64,000 nucleotides of DNA from Embleya sp045207785 (GCF_045207785.1 NZ_CP108776.1:4092001-4156000), one strand, 5' to 3'; numbered from the stretch's first letter, positions 8,106 to 17,662 are shown. A program made the numbers and translations. Notes: generated from the letters alone by a model not told the origin.

Positions 8106-11100
8106 ATGACGCACGCGGAGCAGCAAGCGCCGGATTCGGCGATACCGCCCCGTCAGGTCGAGCCGACAGAGGGCATCGGGGGTGTGCTGAGCATCCGCCC
8201 GTTCCGTCGCTTCTGGTTCGCGGTCGCGGCGTCCGCGCTCGGTGACTGGCTCGCCCTGCTGGCACTCACCTCGGCCGCGCTGTGGACCGTCGACGGGGAC
8301 TATCGCAAACACGCGACGGCCGTCGCCGTCGTGTTCGCGCTGCGGTTGTTGCCGGCGGCCGTGATGGCCTCGGTGGCCGGTCCGATCGTGGACCACCTCG
8401 ACCGGCGCTGGACGCTGGTGACGTGCGACGTGATCCGGGCCGCGGTGCTCGTGTCCGTGCCGTTCGTGGACAAGATGTGGTGGATCTGGGGCGCGACGGC
8501 GGCGGTCGGCGTGGTCGGCGCGCTCGCCGGACCCGCCCGCGACGCCACCGTGCCCAACCTGGTGCCCCGGCAACGGATGGGCACCGCCAACCAGTTCAAC
8601 CTCGTGACGTCCTACGGCGCGGCCCCGGCGGCGGCGCTGCTGTTCGTGTTCACCGCGCTCGTCGGCACGGCCTTCTCGCACGACGTGTCGATGTTCGTCG
8701 ACCACCCCTCGAACCTGGCCTTCTACACCGCGGCCGCCGTGTTCGCGCTGGCCGCGGTGTTCGCGTCGATGATCCGGATGCCCACGCGCGGGCGCTCGGT
8801 CAGCACGCGACGCCCGAACCCGTTCAAGGTGCTCGCCGACGTCCGCCGGGTGTTCGGCCACGGCCGGACCGCGCGCGGCCTGATCGTCGGCATGATCGCG
8901 CTGTTCCTGGCGGGCGGTGCACTCGTGTCGACCGCGCCGCTGCTCGTGGTCGGGCTGCACGCCGGAAACGCCGCGTACGGCACGGTGTTCCTGATGCTCA
9001 TCGCCGGTGTCAGCGCGGGCATGCTGTGGGGTCCGCGTGTGGTCCCGGCGTTCAGCCGGCGGCGCCTGTACGGCATGGCCGTGATGTGCGCGGGGCTCAC
9101 GCTGCTGATCCTGGCCGCGGTCGCCAACGTCGTGATGGCCGCGGTACTCGCCGCCCTGCTCGGGGTGTTCGCGGGCGTCGCCTGGGTCACCGGCTACACG
9201 ATGTACGGCCTGGACTTCGGTGAGGACCTGCGGAGCCGGGCGTTCGCCTTCGCGCAACTGATCGTGCGGATCGTGCTGTTCGTCGCGCTCGTCGCCGGAC
9301 CGATCGGCGCGGGATACGCCGGAGCCCGCTCGTGGGTGATCGCCGACCGGTTCACGTTCGACTACAGCGGGGCCGCGCTGGTGCTGGCCGGCACCGGCCT
9401 GTTCGTGATCATCCTCGGCTGGATCGCGCTGCTGAGCGTCGACGACCGGCGCGGCGTGCCGATCCTGCGCGACCTCGCCGCGGCGACCCGCAACGAGGAC
9501 CACGTCACCGGGCGGCCGGCCGGGACCACCGGCTTCTTCATCGCCCTGGAGGGCGGCGAGGGCGCGGGCAAGTCGACCCAGGCCGACGCGATCGCGGCGT
9601 GGATACGGGCCAAGGGGCACGAGGTCGTGGTCACCCGCGAGCCGGGCGCGACCGCGGTCGGCAAGCGGCTGCGCGCGATGCTGCTCGACCTGGACGGCGA
9701 TCCGGTCGACGCGCGCACCGAGGCGCTGCTGTACGCGGCGGACCGGGCCGAGCACGTGCAGACCGTGATCCTGCCCGCCCTGCGGCGCGGCGCGATCGTG
9801 ATCAGCGACCGCTACATCGACTCCTCGATCGCCTACCAGGGCGCCGGACGCGGCCTGGGCGCGCGCGAGATCGGCCGGGTCTCGCGCTGGGCGACCGACG
9901 GGCTGCTGCCCGACCTGACCATCCTGCTCGACCTCGACCCCACGGTGGGACACGGCCGCTTCACCGAGGCGCCCGACCGCCTGGAGTCCGAGCCGCGTGA
10001 CTTCCACCTGCGGATCCGGCACGCGTTTCTGGACCTGGCCGCGCACGACCCCGACCGCTACCTCGTGGTGGACGCCGACCAGGAGCCGGACGCGGTCACC
10101 ACGCCGATCCGGCACCGGCTCGACCGCGAACTGCCGCTGTCCGAGCAGGAGAAGCGACAGGCCCTGGAACTGGCCAAGCGGATGCGCGAGGAGGACGCCC
10201 GGCGCAAGGCCGAGCAGGCCGCACGCGACGCCGAGAAGGCCGCGTTGATCGCGCGCCTTCGGGCCGAGAGCGAGGAGCGCCAGCGCCAGGCCGAACACGC
10301 CCGGCTCGCCGAGGAGTCCGCGCGGCTGGCCGAGGAGGAGCAGCGCTACGCCGAGGAGGAGGCGCGCCGGATCTCCGCCGAGGCCGACCAGCGGGCCCGC
10401 ACCGCGGCGGAGGCCGCCGAGGAGGCCCGGCTGCACGCCGAGTCGGAGCGCCGCCGGCTCGCGGCCGAGGCCGAGCGCCGCGCCGAGGAGCAGCAGCGGG
10501 TCGCCGAGGACGCCAAGGCCAGGGCCGAAGAGGCCCGGGTGCGCGCCGCGGAGGAGGCCGAGCGCCGCGACGAGCAGCGCCGTCGGCTCGAGGAGGCGTC
10601 CGCGTTGCAGGCCGAGCAGGCCCGGGCCGCGGCCGAGGAGGACCGCGAGGCCGAGTTGGCGCGGCAGCGCGCCGCCGAGGAGGAGCGCGACCGGTTGCAG
10701 GCCGAGGCGGCGCGCGACGTCGAGCGGATGCGCGCCGAGGAGGCCGCCCGGGTCGCGGACGAGCGCCGACTGGCCGAGGAGCGCCGCCGGGCCGAGGACG
10801 CCCTGCGCCGCGCCGAGTCCGAGCGCCGCCGTGCCGAGCGGGAGGCGTCCCGCGCGTCCGAGGCCGCCGCGACCGCGCGGGCACGCGCCGCGCAGGAGGC
10901 CGCCGCGCTCGCGGCGGAGGCGGGCCCGTCCGAGGACCCGAGCACGCTCGAGACGCCGGTACACGGGATGCGTCGGCCCGATCCGGACATGGCGGACACG
11001 CCCGTGCACGGTGTGCCGCGGCCGCAGCCCGAGGCGCCGGACAACGCCGACACCACCGAGTTGCAGCAGCTGCGACTGCGCGAGGCGGCCGAGGACACCC

Positions 11101-11312
11101 GGGAGATCCCGCAGCTGAACCTGGACGAGACGCGCGCGCTGTCGACGGTCGCGCCGCCCGCGGGCGACGCCGACCACACGCTGGCCGACGACCTGCTCGG
11201 GCCGTGGACGGGCGAGCCGGAGCCGGACGAGGCCGAGCCGGAGCCGGACGACGCGGAGGAAGGGTCGGCGGACCAGGGCCGCAAGCGCCGTTGGCGCCGC
11301 AACAAGTCCTGA
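8106..11312 (+). CDS. tmk: MFS transporter-like / thymidylate kinase fusion with long coiled coil
   Basis: A 1068-aa three-part protein. Residues 1-460 form an MFS-like membrane domain of about 12 hydrophobic segments. Residues about 476-690 are dTMP kinase (dTMP to dTDP): P-loop EGGEGAGKST, the DR motif in SDRYIDSSIAYQG, and a TREPG substrate loop. Residues about 690-950 are an almost pure Ala/Glu/Arg coiled coil, followed by an acidic tail with two copies of TPVHG. The fusion of a kinase to an MFS domain is shared by Streptomyces homologues downstream of topA, so it is not an assembly error. This is the only tmk seen here. The gene lacks a Shine-Dalgarno and is probably leaderless. What the membrane domain transports, if anything, is unknown. 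Confidence 0.93.
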   Translation: MTHAEQQAPDSAIPPRQVEPTEGIGGVLSIRPFRRFWFAVAASALGDWLALLALTSAALWTVDGDYRKHATAVAVVFALRLLPAAVMASVAGPIVDHLDRRWTLVTCDVIRAAVLVSVPFVDKMWWIWGATAAVGVVGALAGPARDATVPNLVPRQRMGTANQFNLVTSYGAAPAAALLFVFTALVGTAFSHDVSMFVDHPSNLAFYTAAAVFALAAVFASMIRMPTRGRSVSTRRPNPFKVLADVRRVFGHGRTARGLIVGMIALFLAGGALVSTAPLLVVGLHAGNAAYGTVFLMLIAGVSAGMLWGPRVVPAFSRRRLYGMAVMCAGLTLLILAAVANVVMAAVLAALLGVFAGVAWVTGYTMYGLDFGEDLRSRAFAFAQLIVRIVLFVALVAGPIGAGYAGARSWVIADRFTFDYSGAALVLAGTGLFVIILGWIALLSVDDRRGVPILRDLAAATRNEDHVTGRPAGTTGFFIALEGGEGAGKSTQADAIAAWIRAKGHEVVVTREPGATAVGKRLRAMLLDLDGDPVDARTEALLYAADRAEHVQTVILPALRRGAIVISDRYIDSSIAYQGAGRGLGAREIGRVSRWATDGLLPDLTILLDLDPTVGHGRFTEAPDRLESEPRDFHLRIRHAFLDLAAHDPDRYLVVDADQEPDAVTTPIRHRLDRELPLSEQEKRQALELAKRMREEDARRKAEQAARDAEKAALIARLRAESEERQRQAEHARLAEESARLAEEEQRYAEEEARRISAEADQRARTAAEAAEEARLHAESERRRLAAEAERRAEEQQRVAEDAKARAEEARVRAAEEAERRDEQRRRLEEASALQAEQARAAAEEDREAELARQRAAEEERDRLQAEAARDVERMRAEEAARVADERRLAEERRRAEDALRRAESERRRAEREASRASEAAATARARAAQEAAALAAEAGPSEDPSTLETPVHGMRRPDPDMADTPVHGVPRPQPEAPDNADTTELQQLRLREAAEDTREIPQLNLDETRALSTVAPPAGDADHTLADDLLGPWTGEPEPDEAEPEPDDAEEGSADQGRKRRWRRNKS

Positions 11313-11353
11313 CGCGCGGCCCGGGTGTCCGGATGCCTCGGGGCATCGTGCCG

Positions 11354-11404
11354 CCGGGGTGACGTGGACTCGAATGTCACGTCACCCCGGTACGGTCGTA
11401 CCGG
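11354..11404 (+). terminator. Two overlapping dyads between tmk and holB
   Basis: The first stem is CCGGGGTGACGTG (11354-11366) with CACGTCACCCCGG (11378-11390), a perfect 13-bp hairpin. The second is CCGGTAC (11387-11393) with GTACCGG (11398-11404). They share four bases, so both cannot form fully at once. The first is probably the tmk terminator; the second lies 30 nt before the holB start. Confidence 0.65.
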
Positions 11405-11434
11405 GACCACACCGGAACGAGGAGACAAGAGCGC

Positions 11435-12619
11435 GTGACCGTCTGGGACGACCTCGTCGGGCAGGATCGCGTCGCCGAGCAGCTGCGCACCGCGGCCGGC
11501 GCCGCCCGGGCGGTCCTCGCGGGCGAGGGCGTCGGCGGGATGACCCACGCGTGGCTGTTCACCGGCCCGCCCGGGGTCGGCACCGCGACCGCCGCCCGCG
11601 CGTTCGCCGCGGCACTGCAGTGCGTGAGCCCCGATCTGGCGCTGGGCGCCGAGCCGGGCTGCGGGCACTGCGACGGCTGCCACACCGCGCTGACCGGGAC
11701 GCACGCCGACGTCGACGTGGTCGCCACCGAGCTGTTGTCGATCGGCGTCAAGGAGACCCGCGACCTGGTCCGCCGCGCGGCCATGACGCCGGCCGGCGGG
11801 CGCTGGCAGGTGATCATCCTGGAGGACGCGGGCCGGCTCACCGAGGGCGCGGGCAACGTCCTGCTCAAGGCGATCGAGGAACCCGCCGACCGGACCGTGT
11901 GGCTGCTGTGCGCGCCGTCCCTGGAGGACGCGCTGCCCACGATCCGCTCGCGCTGCCGCAACGTCGCGCTGCGCACGCCGCCCGCCGGCGCGGTGGCCGA
12001 CCTGCTGATGCGCCGGGACGGGATCGATCCGGCGATGGCCGCGTTCGCCGCCGCCGCGTCGAGCGGCGACATCAAGAGCGCGCGCCGGCTCGCGCTGGAC
12101 GAGCAGGCCCGCGGGCGCCGGGCCGACGTGCTGCGGATCCCGATGGTGGTCGGCGACATCGGCCGGGCGATGGCCGCCGCGCAGCGCCTGGTGGACGCGG
12201 CCGCCGAGGACGCGAAGCAGGTCGCGGCCGATCTGGACGGCCGCGAGACCGAGGAACTGCGGGCCGCGCTCGGCGCGGTCGGCGGCGGTCGGATGCCCAG
12301 CGGCACGGCCGGCGTGATGAAGGAACTGGAGAACAAGCAGAAGAAGCGGGCCACCCGCACGCAACGGGACTGCCTGGACCGCGCGTTGGTGGACCTGACC
12401 ACGTTCTACCGGGACGTGCTGGCGCTACAGCTGCGCGCGGCGGTCCCGCTGGCCAACGACGTGCTGCGCGCCGATCTGGACACGGTGGCCCGGTCGTCCG
12501 TGCCGGAGGCGACGCTGCGGCGGATCGAGGCGATCCTGGCCTGCCGTCGCGCGATCGACGCGAACGTCGCGCCGTTGCTCGCGGTCGAGGCGATGGTGCT
12601 GACCCTGCGGACCGGCTGA
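11435..12619 (+). CDS. holB: DNA polymerase III subunit delta'
   Basis: A 394-aa clamp-loader subunit. The GTG start at 11435 opens with VTVWDDLVGQDRVAEQLR. The P-loop region reads TGPPGVGTATAARAF, lacking the Lys of an active Walker A, as is normal for delta', which does not bind ATP productively. The zinc module CGHCDGC follows near residue 80. The SRC motif (RSRCRNVALRTP) near residue 172 is the clamp-loader arginine-finger motif. The gene follows the tmk fusion, as in many actinobacteria, and is separated from it by the double hairpin. Length is normal. Confidence 0.95.
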   Translation: MTVWDDLVGQDRVAEQLRTAAGAARAVLAGEGVGGMTHAWLFTGPPGVGTATAARAFAAALQCVSPDLALGAEPGCGHCDGCHTALTGTHADVDVVATELLSIGVKETRDLVRRAAMTPAGGRWQVIILEDAGRLTEGAGNVLLKAIEEPADRTVWLLCAPSLEDALPTIRSRCRNVALRTPPAGAVADLLMRRDGIDPAMAAFAAAASSGDIKSARRLALDEQARGRRADVLRIPMVVGDIGRAMAAAQRLVDAAAEDAKQVAADLDGRETEELRAALGAVGGGRMPSGTAGVMKELENKQKKRATRTQRDCLDRALVDLTTFYRDVLALQLRAAVPLANDVLRADLDTVARSSVPEATLRRIEAILACRRAIDANVAPLLAVEAMVLTLRTG

Positions 12620-12767
12620 GCGCTCGTCGTTCGCTCCCGCCGCGGGTCGGTTCACTCCTTGGAGCGGCAGTGCTCGTCGGGCGGAACCCGCGACCCCCAC
12701 TTGTACGTCATCGTGGGAGAGTTCGCGGGAACATTGTGGCTGGTGAGGTCGGAAGGACGGTGCGGGG

Positions 12768-14135
12768 TTGCGTTCCGTGACCAGGACGCTCAAAGGTCTG
12801 CTGATCGCGGTGACCCTCGGGGCAGTCGTCGTTCTCGTGTGGAGAGCACGGGCATCGCGGGCCGCCGCGGCCGGGACAGCCGAGGCCGGGCCCGGGCCCG
12901 AGCCCACCGCGCCGCCGTCGCCGGCCCGCCGCGGCGGCCGTGCCACACGTGTCGACCCGGGAGCGGGCGATGGCGCCGGAGCGGGACGCCGCGCCGGAAC
13001 CGGCCACCGTACGAGCCGAGTTGCCGCTGCCGTTCGCGCCGGTGGAGCTGACCTCGTCGGCGCCGGCGGCGTTGGCCCGGCACGAACCGCTGCACGCGGC
13101 TCCGGGCCCCTGGAAGCCGATCGGGCCCCGGCCCGGCGCAGGCGCGGGCTGCGCTCGCCGCTCGGCGTCGGCCTGCTCGCGCTGGCCGTGATCGCCGCCG
13201 GGGTCGGCGGCACCTTCGCGTACAAGGGCATCGCCGACGACGACGCGCAGAACGTCGCCGCGACCACGCCCGACCAGCCGGCCGGCTCGCCCGCACCGAC
13301 CTCCTCGGGGCCCGCGGTCGCGCCGCAGCGGTTCACCAAGGTGGCGGCCAAGTCCGGCGGCACGCTCAACAAGGCGACCGTCGAGGGCCGCCGGTCCGGC
13401 GTCACCGCCGACGTGTGGGTCTGGCTCCCCCCGGGGTACGACGCCCCCGCCAACCGCGGCCGTACCTACCCCGTACTCGTGACCCAGTCGTCGCTGCCGG
13501 GCGTCGAGTCGAACAGCTTCGTCGACGACTCGGTGTCCTTCCTGCCCAAGCTCGCGGCGGCGATCGAGACCGGCACGGTCCCGCCGTACATCGTGGTCGC
13601 GCCCGAGTTGATGCCCTACCCGAAGCAGGACGTGGACGCGGGTCTGACCGCGGCCAAGGACACCGAGTGCAGCGATGTCCCGAACAAGCCGAAGATGGCC
13701 ACCTTCCACAACGAGGACGTCCGCGAGGCGGTCGCGGCGACCTATCGCACCGCCGTCGACCGGGCCTCGTGGGCACTGATCGGGGACGGCTCGGGCGGCC
13801 TGTGCGCGGTCAAGTACGCGTTGCAGTACCCGCAGTACTACGCCGCCGCGGTCAGCCTGTCGGGCCGGACCGCGCTCAAGTCCCCGCTGTGGAACGCCGA
13901 TCCGCAGGCGAAGGCCGCGAACGACCCGGTCAGGCTCCTCGACGGTCGTCCCGACGTACGGATCCTGCTGTCCGGCCACACCGGCACGACGGGCTCCGAA
14001 TTCGCCGCCAAGGCCAAGGCCCCGACGCAGGTGAAGACCGTCGCCGGAGCCGGCGGAGCGTCGAGCGACATAACGCGTCAGCTGTCCGAGGCGCTCACCT
14101 TCCTGGGCCGCAACACCAAGAATCCGGCGGCCTGA
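12768..14135 (+). CDS. Membrane-anchored putative esterase with a suspect frame in its linker
   Basis: As written, 455 aa from TTG 12768, preceded by GGAAGGA. A first hydrophobic segment lies at residues 9-25 and a second (LGVGLLALAVIAAGVGGTFAY) near residue 140. An esterase-family alpha/beta hydrolase domain starts near residue 220: VWLPPGYDAP, then the nucleophile elbow GDGSGGL near residue 341. Between about 12926 and 13130 third-position GC bias and sensible protein content are in the +1 frame (MAPERDAAPEPATVRAELPL), not in the annotated frame, and then switch back. This suggests two compensating indels or sequencing errors in the linker. The esterase domain itself is intact. Substrate unknown. 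Confidence 0.8.
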   Translation: MRSVTRTLKGLLIAVTLGAVVVLVWRARASRAAAAGTAEAGPGPEPTAPPSPARRGGRATRVDPGAGDGAGAGRRAGTGHRTSRVAAAVRAGGADLVGAGGVGPARTAARGSGPLEADRAPARRRRGLRSPLGVGLLALAVIAAGVGGTFAYKGIADDDAQNVAATTPDQPAGSPAPTSSGPAVAPQRFTKVAAKSGGTLNKATVEGRRSGVTADVWVWLPPGYDAPANRGRTYPVLVTQSSLPGVESNSFVDDSVSFLPKLAAAIETGTVPPYIVVAPELMPYPKQDVDAGLTAAKDTECSDVPNKPKMATFHNEDVREAVAATYRTAVDRASWALIGDGSGGLCAVKYALQYPQYYAAAVSLSGRTALKSPLWNADPQAKAANDPVRLLDGRPDVRILLSGHTGTTGSEFAAKAKAPTQVKTVAGAGGASSDITRQLSEALTFLGRNTKNPAA

Positions 14136-14229
14136 CCCGCGTGGGCGGGGTCCGGCTCGGCGGCTCGCGGGCGGGGTCCCGCCGACCGCGATTCGTGCAC
14201 GAGCATGCGTTCGATGGTAGGCAGTACGC

Positions 14230-15861
14230 GTGAAACGAATATCCCGAGTGGGACTCATCGGTCGTGCGATCCCGGTCGTGCTCGCCGTCGCGGTGGTCGC
14301 GAGTTGTACCGTCGCGTCCGATCTCGGTGACGCCGTGGACGGGAACGGCCGGAGCACGGCGGCTCCCGGCGGCTCCGGCGCGAAGGCGCCGGCCACGCCC
14401 GGTGACCCCAACCCCGGGCTGACCCGTTTCTACACGCAGCGGCCGGCCTGGAAGCCCTGCGAGAGCGACGACGAGGACCAGCGGACCCAGGCCACGACGT
14501 TCCGCTGCGCGACGTTCACCGTCCCGCTCGACTACGCCCGGCCGGCCGGGAAGACGATCGACATCGCGGTCACCCGCAAGACCGCGGCCAAGCCCGGGCA
14601 GCGGATCGGCTCGCTGCTGCTGAACCCCGGCGGCCCGGGCGGCTCCGGGGTCGAGGCGGCCTGGTGGATGGCCTCCGACACGATCGGCAAGCCGCTCCTG
14701 GACGCCTACGACATCGTCGGCTTCGACCCGCGCGGGGTCGACCGCAGCGCGCCGGTGAAGTGCATGACCGACCGCGAGCGCGACGCCTACGTGGCCGAGG
14801 ACCTGCCCGACGACCCGGCACAGGCCGAGGTCCGGGCCAAGCAGCGGGAGAAGAACTACGCGGCGGAGTGCCAGAGCAGGTCCGGCGAGCTGCTGCCCTT
14901 CGTCGGCACCGACAACGCCGCGCGCGACATGGACATCCTGCGCGCGGCCCTGGGCGACGAGAAGCTCAACTACATCGGCTTCTCGTACGGCACCTACCTC
15001 GGCGCCACGTACGCCGAACGTTTCCCGGGCCGCACCGGCCGGCTGGTCCTGGACGGCGCGGTGGACCCGGCCGCGGACGGGCTGAGCTCGTCGGTCGACC
15101 AGCAGGTCGGCTTCGACCGGTCGCTGCGCCGGTTCGCCGAGGACTGCGCGAAGCGCCCGGGCTGCGCGCTCGGCACGGATCCCGCCACCGCCCCGACGAA
15201 GGTCGCGGACTTCCTGGACGGCCTCCAGGACAAGCCGTTGCGCAGCCGCTCCGGCCGCCAACTGACCTCCAGCCTGGGCTGGATCGGCGCGGTCAGCCTG
15301 CTGTACGGCGACAAGGACACCGCGTGGAAGTACCTTCGCGACGCGCTCTCCGACGCGATGGTGCGCAATTCGCCCGACGCACTGCTGTTCTACGCCGACA
15401 ACTACAACGGCCGTGACGAGGAGGGGCACTACGACAACAGCGCGGACGCGTTCATCGCGATCGGGTGCGCGGACGGCTCCGGGGACGCGCCGACGCCGGA
15501 GCAGGTGCAGGCCGCGCTGGCCCGGCTCAAGCGCGAGGCGCCGCTGCTGTCGCGGGACGTGGCCGCCGACGACCTGGCCGGGGAGAGCTGCGAGGCATGG
15601 CCGTTCAAGTCGCCGGCCAAGCCGCACGCGATCCGCGCGCAGGGCAGCGCGCCGATCCTCGTGGTCGGCACGACGGGTGACCCGGCGACGCCGTACGCCT
15701 CCGCCGAGAAGCTCGCGGCCCAGCTCGCGGACGCGACGCTGTTGACCTTCGAGGGCGAAGGGCACACGGCGTACGGCGGCAACAGCACGTGCGTCGACGA
15801 GGCGATCGAGGGGTTCCTGCTCAAGGGGACGATGCCGGCGAAGGGCAAGCGGTGCAGCTGA
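14230..15861 (+). CDS. Secreted lipoprotein alpha/beta hydrolase, Tap/SlpD-SlpE-like aminopeptidase
   Basis: 543 aa, GTG start. The signal peptide ends in the lipobox VVASC (Cys about residue 25). The fold is that of tripeptidyl aminopeptidases: LNPGGPGGSG oxyanion loop, nucleophile GFSYGTYLGA (Ser near residue 249), and a C-terminal TAP-like domain with the catalytic Asp in GTTGDPATPY and His in GEGHTAYG. These enzymes cleave short peptides from the N-terminus outside the cell; S. lividans has the related SlpD and SlpE lipoproteins. It is the first of two tandem paralogues. Exact specificity is not readable from the sequence. Confidence 0.9.
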   Translation: MKRISRVGLIGRAIPVVLAVAVVASCTVASDLGDAVDGNGRSTAAPGGSGAKAPATPGDPNPGLTRFYTQRPAWKPCESDDEDQRTQATTFRCATFTVPLDYARPAGKTIDIAVTRKTAAKPGQRIGSLLLNPGGPGGSGVEAAWWMASDTIGKPLLDAYDIVGFDPRGVDRSAPVKCMTDRERDAYVAEDLPDDPAQAEVRAKQREKNYAAECQSRSGELLPFVGTDNAARDMDILRAALGDEKLNYIGFSYGTYLGATYAERFPGRTGRLVLDGAVDPAADGLSSSVDQQVGFDRSLRRFAEDCAKRPGCALGTDPATAPTKVADFLDGLQDKPLRSRSGRQLTSSLGWIGAVSLLYGDKDTAWKYLRDALSDAMVRNSPDALLFYADNYNGRDEEGHYDNSADAFIAIGCADGSGDAPTPEQVQAALARLKREAPLLSRDVAADDLAGESCEAWPFKSPAKPHAIRAQGSAPILVVGTTGDPATPYASAEKLAAQLADATLLTFEGEGHTAYGGNSTCVDEAIEGFLLKGTMPAKGKRCS

Positions 15862-15971
15862 GGGGCGGGGCGCCCGACGCGTCTATGGGGACTATCGGGC
15901 GGCCTCGTGGTTACCCTCCCCAGAAGGTGCACGGCCGTGCATCGGGCAGGGCTACGGGAGGAACGGGTCGC

Positions 15972-17504
15972 ATGATGCGGGGTTCGTGCGCGAAGGTCGC
16001 CGCCGCGGCGCTGGGCCTGCTCCTGGTGGCGGGTTGCAGTGGGTCGGACTCGTCGTCGAAGCCGCCGCCCGGCAAGGACGACGGCGCCCCGAGCAGCCGG
16101 TCCGGCGCGACGAACCCGCCGACGCCGGCGCTGGATCCGATCGTGTGGACCGACTGCTCCGGCGGCCTCAAGTGCGGCACGCTCCAGGTGCCGCTCGACC
16201 ACGCCAAGCCGGACGGCCCGAGGATCAAGCTCGCGGTGACGAAGAAGCCGGCCACGGGATCGAAGCGGATCGGCTCGCTCGTGCTCAACCCGGGCGGACC
16301 GGGCGGCTCGGGCGTGGACTACGCGCGGTACGCGGCGACGAGCTATCCGGCCGAGCTGCGCAGGGCGTTCGACATCGTCGGCTTCGACCCGCGCGGCGTC
16401 GGTCGCAGTACGGCGGTGACCTGCCTGACCGACAACGGGATGGACACGTTCACGCAGCTCGACGCGACGCCGGACACGCCCGACGAGGAGAAGGCGTGGG
16501 TCGACGGCACGCGCGCCTACGGCAAGGCGTGTGCCGACAAGTCGGGTGACCTGCTCGGCCACGTGAGCACCGTCGACGCGGCGCGCGACATGGACCTGCT
16601 GCGGGCCTCGCTCGGCGACGACAAGCTCTACTACGTGGGCGCGTCCTACGGCACGTTCCTGGGCGCGACGTACGCCGAGTTGTACCCGGACCGGGTCGGG
16701 CGGCTCGTCCTCGACGGCGCGATGGACCCCAGCCAGCCGGTGTCGGTGGCCAACCGGGTGCAGGGCGGCGGCTTCGAGACCGCGCTGGCGGCCTTCCTCG
16801 ACGACTGCGTCGGCGGCGGCTCGTGCTCGCTCGGCTCGACCCGCGCGGCCGGACTCGCCCGGATCCGCGGCCTCCTGGACCAGCTCGACGCGCGCCCGCT
16901 GCCGGGCGACGCGACCCGCAAGGTCACCGAGTCGATCGCGACCACGGGCATCCTGTCGCCGCTGTACGCGAAGGAGCAGTGGCCGAGGCTCCGCCAGGCG
17001 CTGGAGGCCGCGCAGCGCGGCGACGGCGGACCGCTGCTCGAACTCAACGACCAGTACTACGAGCGCGGCCCGGACGGCAAGTACAGCAACCTGATGTACG
17101 CGAACCTGGCCGTGAACTGCCTCGACGGCCCGCCCGCGGCCGGCTCGCGCGCGGACGTCGAGCGCGACCTGCCGGCCTATCTGGCCGACTCGCCGACCTT
17201 CGGCCGCAACCTCGCCTGGGCCGGCCTGTCCTGCACGGCCTGGCCGGTCGCGCCGACCGGGACACCGCACCCGATCAAGGCCGAGGGCGCGGCCCCGATC
17301 CTGGTGGTGGGCACCACCCGGGACCCGGCCACCCCCTACGTGTGGGCGCAGGCCCTGGCCGGTCAACTCGCCTCCGGAACCCTGCTGACCTACGACGGCG
17401 ACGGCCACACCGCGTTCGGCCGCGGCAGCGACTGCGTCGACCGCGCGGTCGTCGACTACCTGACCCAGGGCACCGTCCCCAACGACGGCAAGACCTGCCG
17501 CTGA
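15972..17504 (+). CDS. Secreted lipoprotein alpha/beta hydrolase, second Tap-like paralogue
   Basis: 510 aa from ATG 15972 (a second ATG lies at 15975), preceded by GGGAGG. Signal peptide with lipobox LVAGC (Cys about residue 22). It shares with its neighbour LNPGGPGGSG, the FDPRGVGRS segment, the nucleophile GASYGTFLGATYAE, and the C-terminal GTTRDPATPY and GDGHTAFG motifs. The pair clearly arose by tandem duplication and then diverged, mainly in the helical cap. The open frame extends further upstream, but that would place the signal peptide inside the protein. The stop is 80 nt before the tRNA. Confidence 0.9.
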   Translation: MMRGSCAKVAAAALGLLLVAGCSGSDSSSKPPPGKDDGAPSSRSGATNPPTPALDPIVWTDCSGGLKCGTLQVPLDHAKPDGPRIKLAVTKKPATGSKRIGSLVLNPGGPGGSGVDYARYAATSYPAELRRAFDIVGFDPRGVGRSTAVTCLTDNGMDTFTQLDATPDTPDEEKAWVDGTRAYGKACADKSGDLLGHVSTVDAARDMDLLRASLGDDKLYYVGASYGTFLGATYAELYPDRVGRLVLDGAMDPSQPVSVANRVQGGGFETALAAFLDDCVGGGSCSLGSTRAAGLARIRGLLDQLDARPLPGDATRKVTESIATTGILSPLYAKEQWPRLRQALEAAQRGDGGPLLELNDQYYERGPDGKYSNLMYANLAVNCLDGPPAAGSRADVERDLPAYLADSPTFGRNLAWAGLSCTAWPVAPTGTPHPIKAEGAAPILVVGTTRDPATPYVWAQALAGQLASGTLLTYDGDGHTAFGRGSDCVDRAVVDYLTQGTVPNDGKTCR

Positions 17505-17584
17505 CCACCCGACAATCGCGCGTGTGGAGCACCCCGGCGGGTGTGTACACTCGTTCCCTGTCGCCACCTTCGCGTGGCCGACAA

Positions 17585-17661
17585 GCCGCCTTAGCTCAGT
17601 CGGCTAGAGCGACGCACTCGTAATGCGTAGGTCAAGGGTTCGACTCCCTTAGGCGGCTCCA
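17585..17661 (+). tRNA. tRNA-Thr (anticodon CGT)
   Basis: 77 nt with encoded CCA. Acceptor arms GCCGCCT and AGGCGGC pair fully. The anticodon stem ACGCA/TGCGT encloses the loop CTCGTAA, giving anticodon CGT, which reads ACG. The T arm contains GGGTTCGACTCCC. The 3' part is repeated exactly at 29430-29457, marking the tRNA as the insertion site of the following island. Confidence 0.97.
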
Positions 17662-17662
17662 C
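17635..17662 (+). repeat. attL: 28-bp direct repeat in the tRNA-Thr 3' end
   Basis: Starts AGGGTTCGACTCCCTTAGGC and ends GGCTCCAC; identical to 29430-29457. It covers the T arm, the acceptor 3' strand and CCA, the usual crossover site of tyrosine-recombinase elements. The tRNA stays intact on this side. Confidence 0.9.

Noticed and set aside
8106..9530. MFS-tmk fusion as an assembly artefact
   Set aside because: The same fusion is known at the same locus in Streptomyces, and the frame is continuous with uniform codon bias.
7701..11177. Very long minus-strand open frame opposite tmk
   Set aside because: Shadow of a high-GC gene; composition is Arg/Gly/His-rich without motifs, and the plus strand holds a clear fusion protein.
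11560..11610. Broken P-loop in holB as a sign of a pseudogene
   Set aside because: Delta' subunits normally lack a working Walker A; the gene is otherwise intact.
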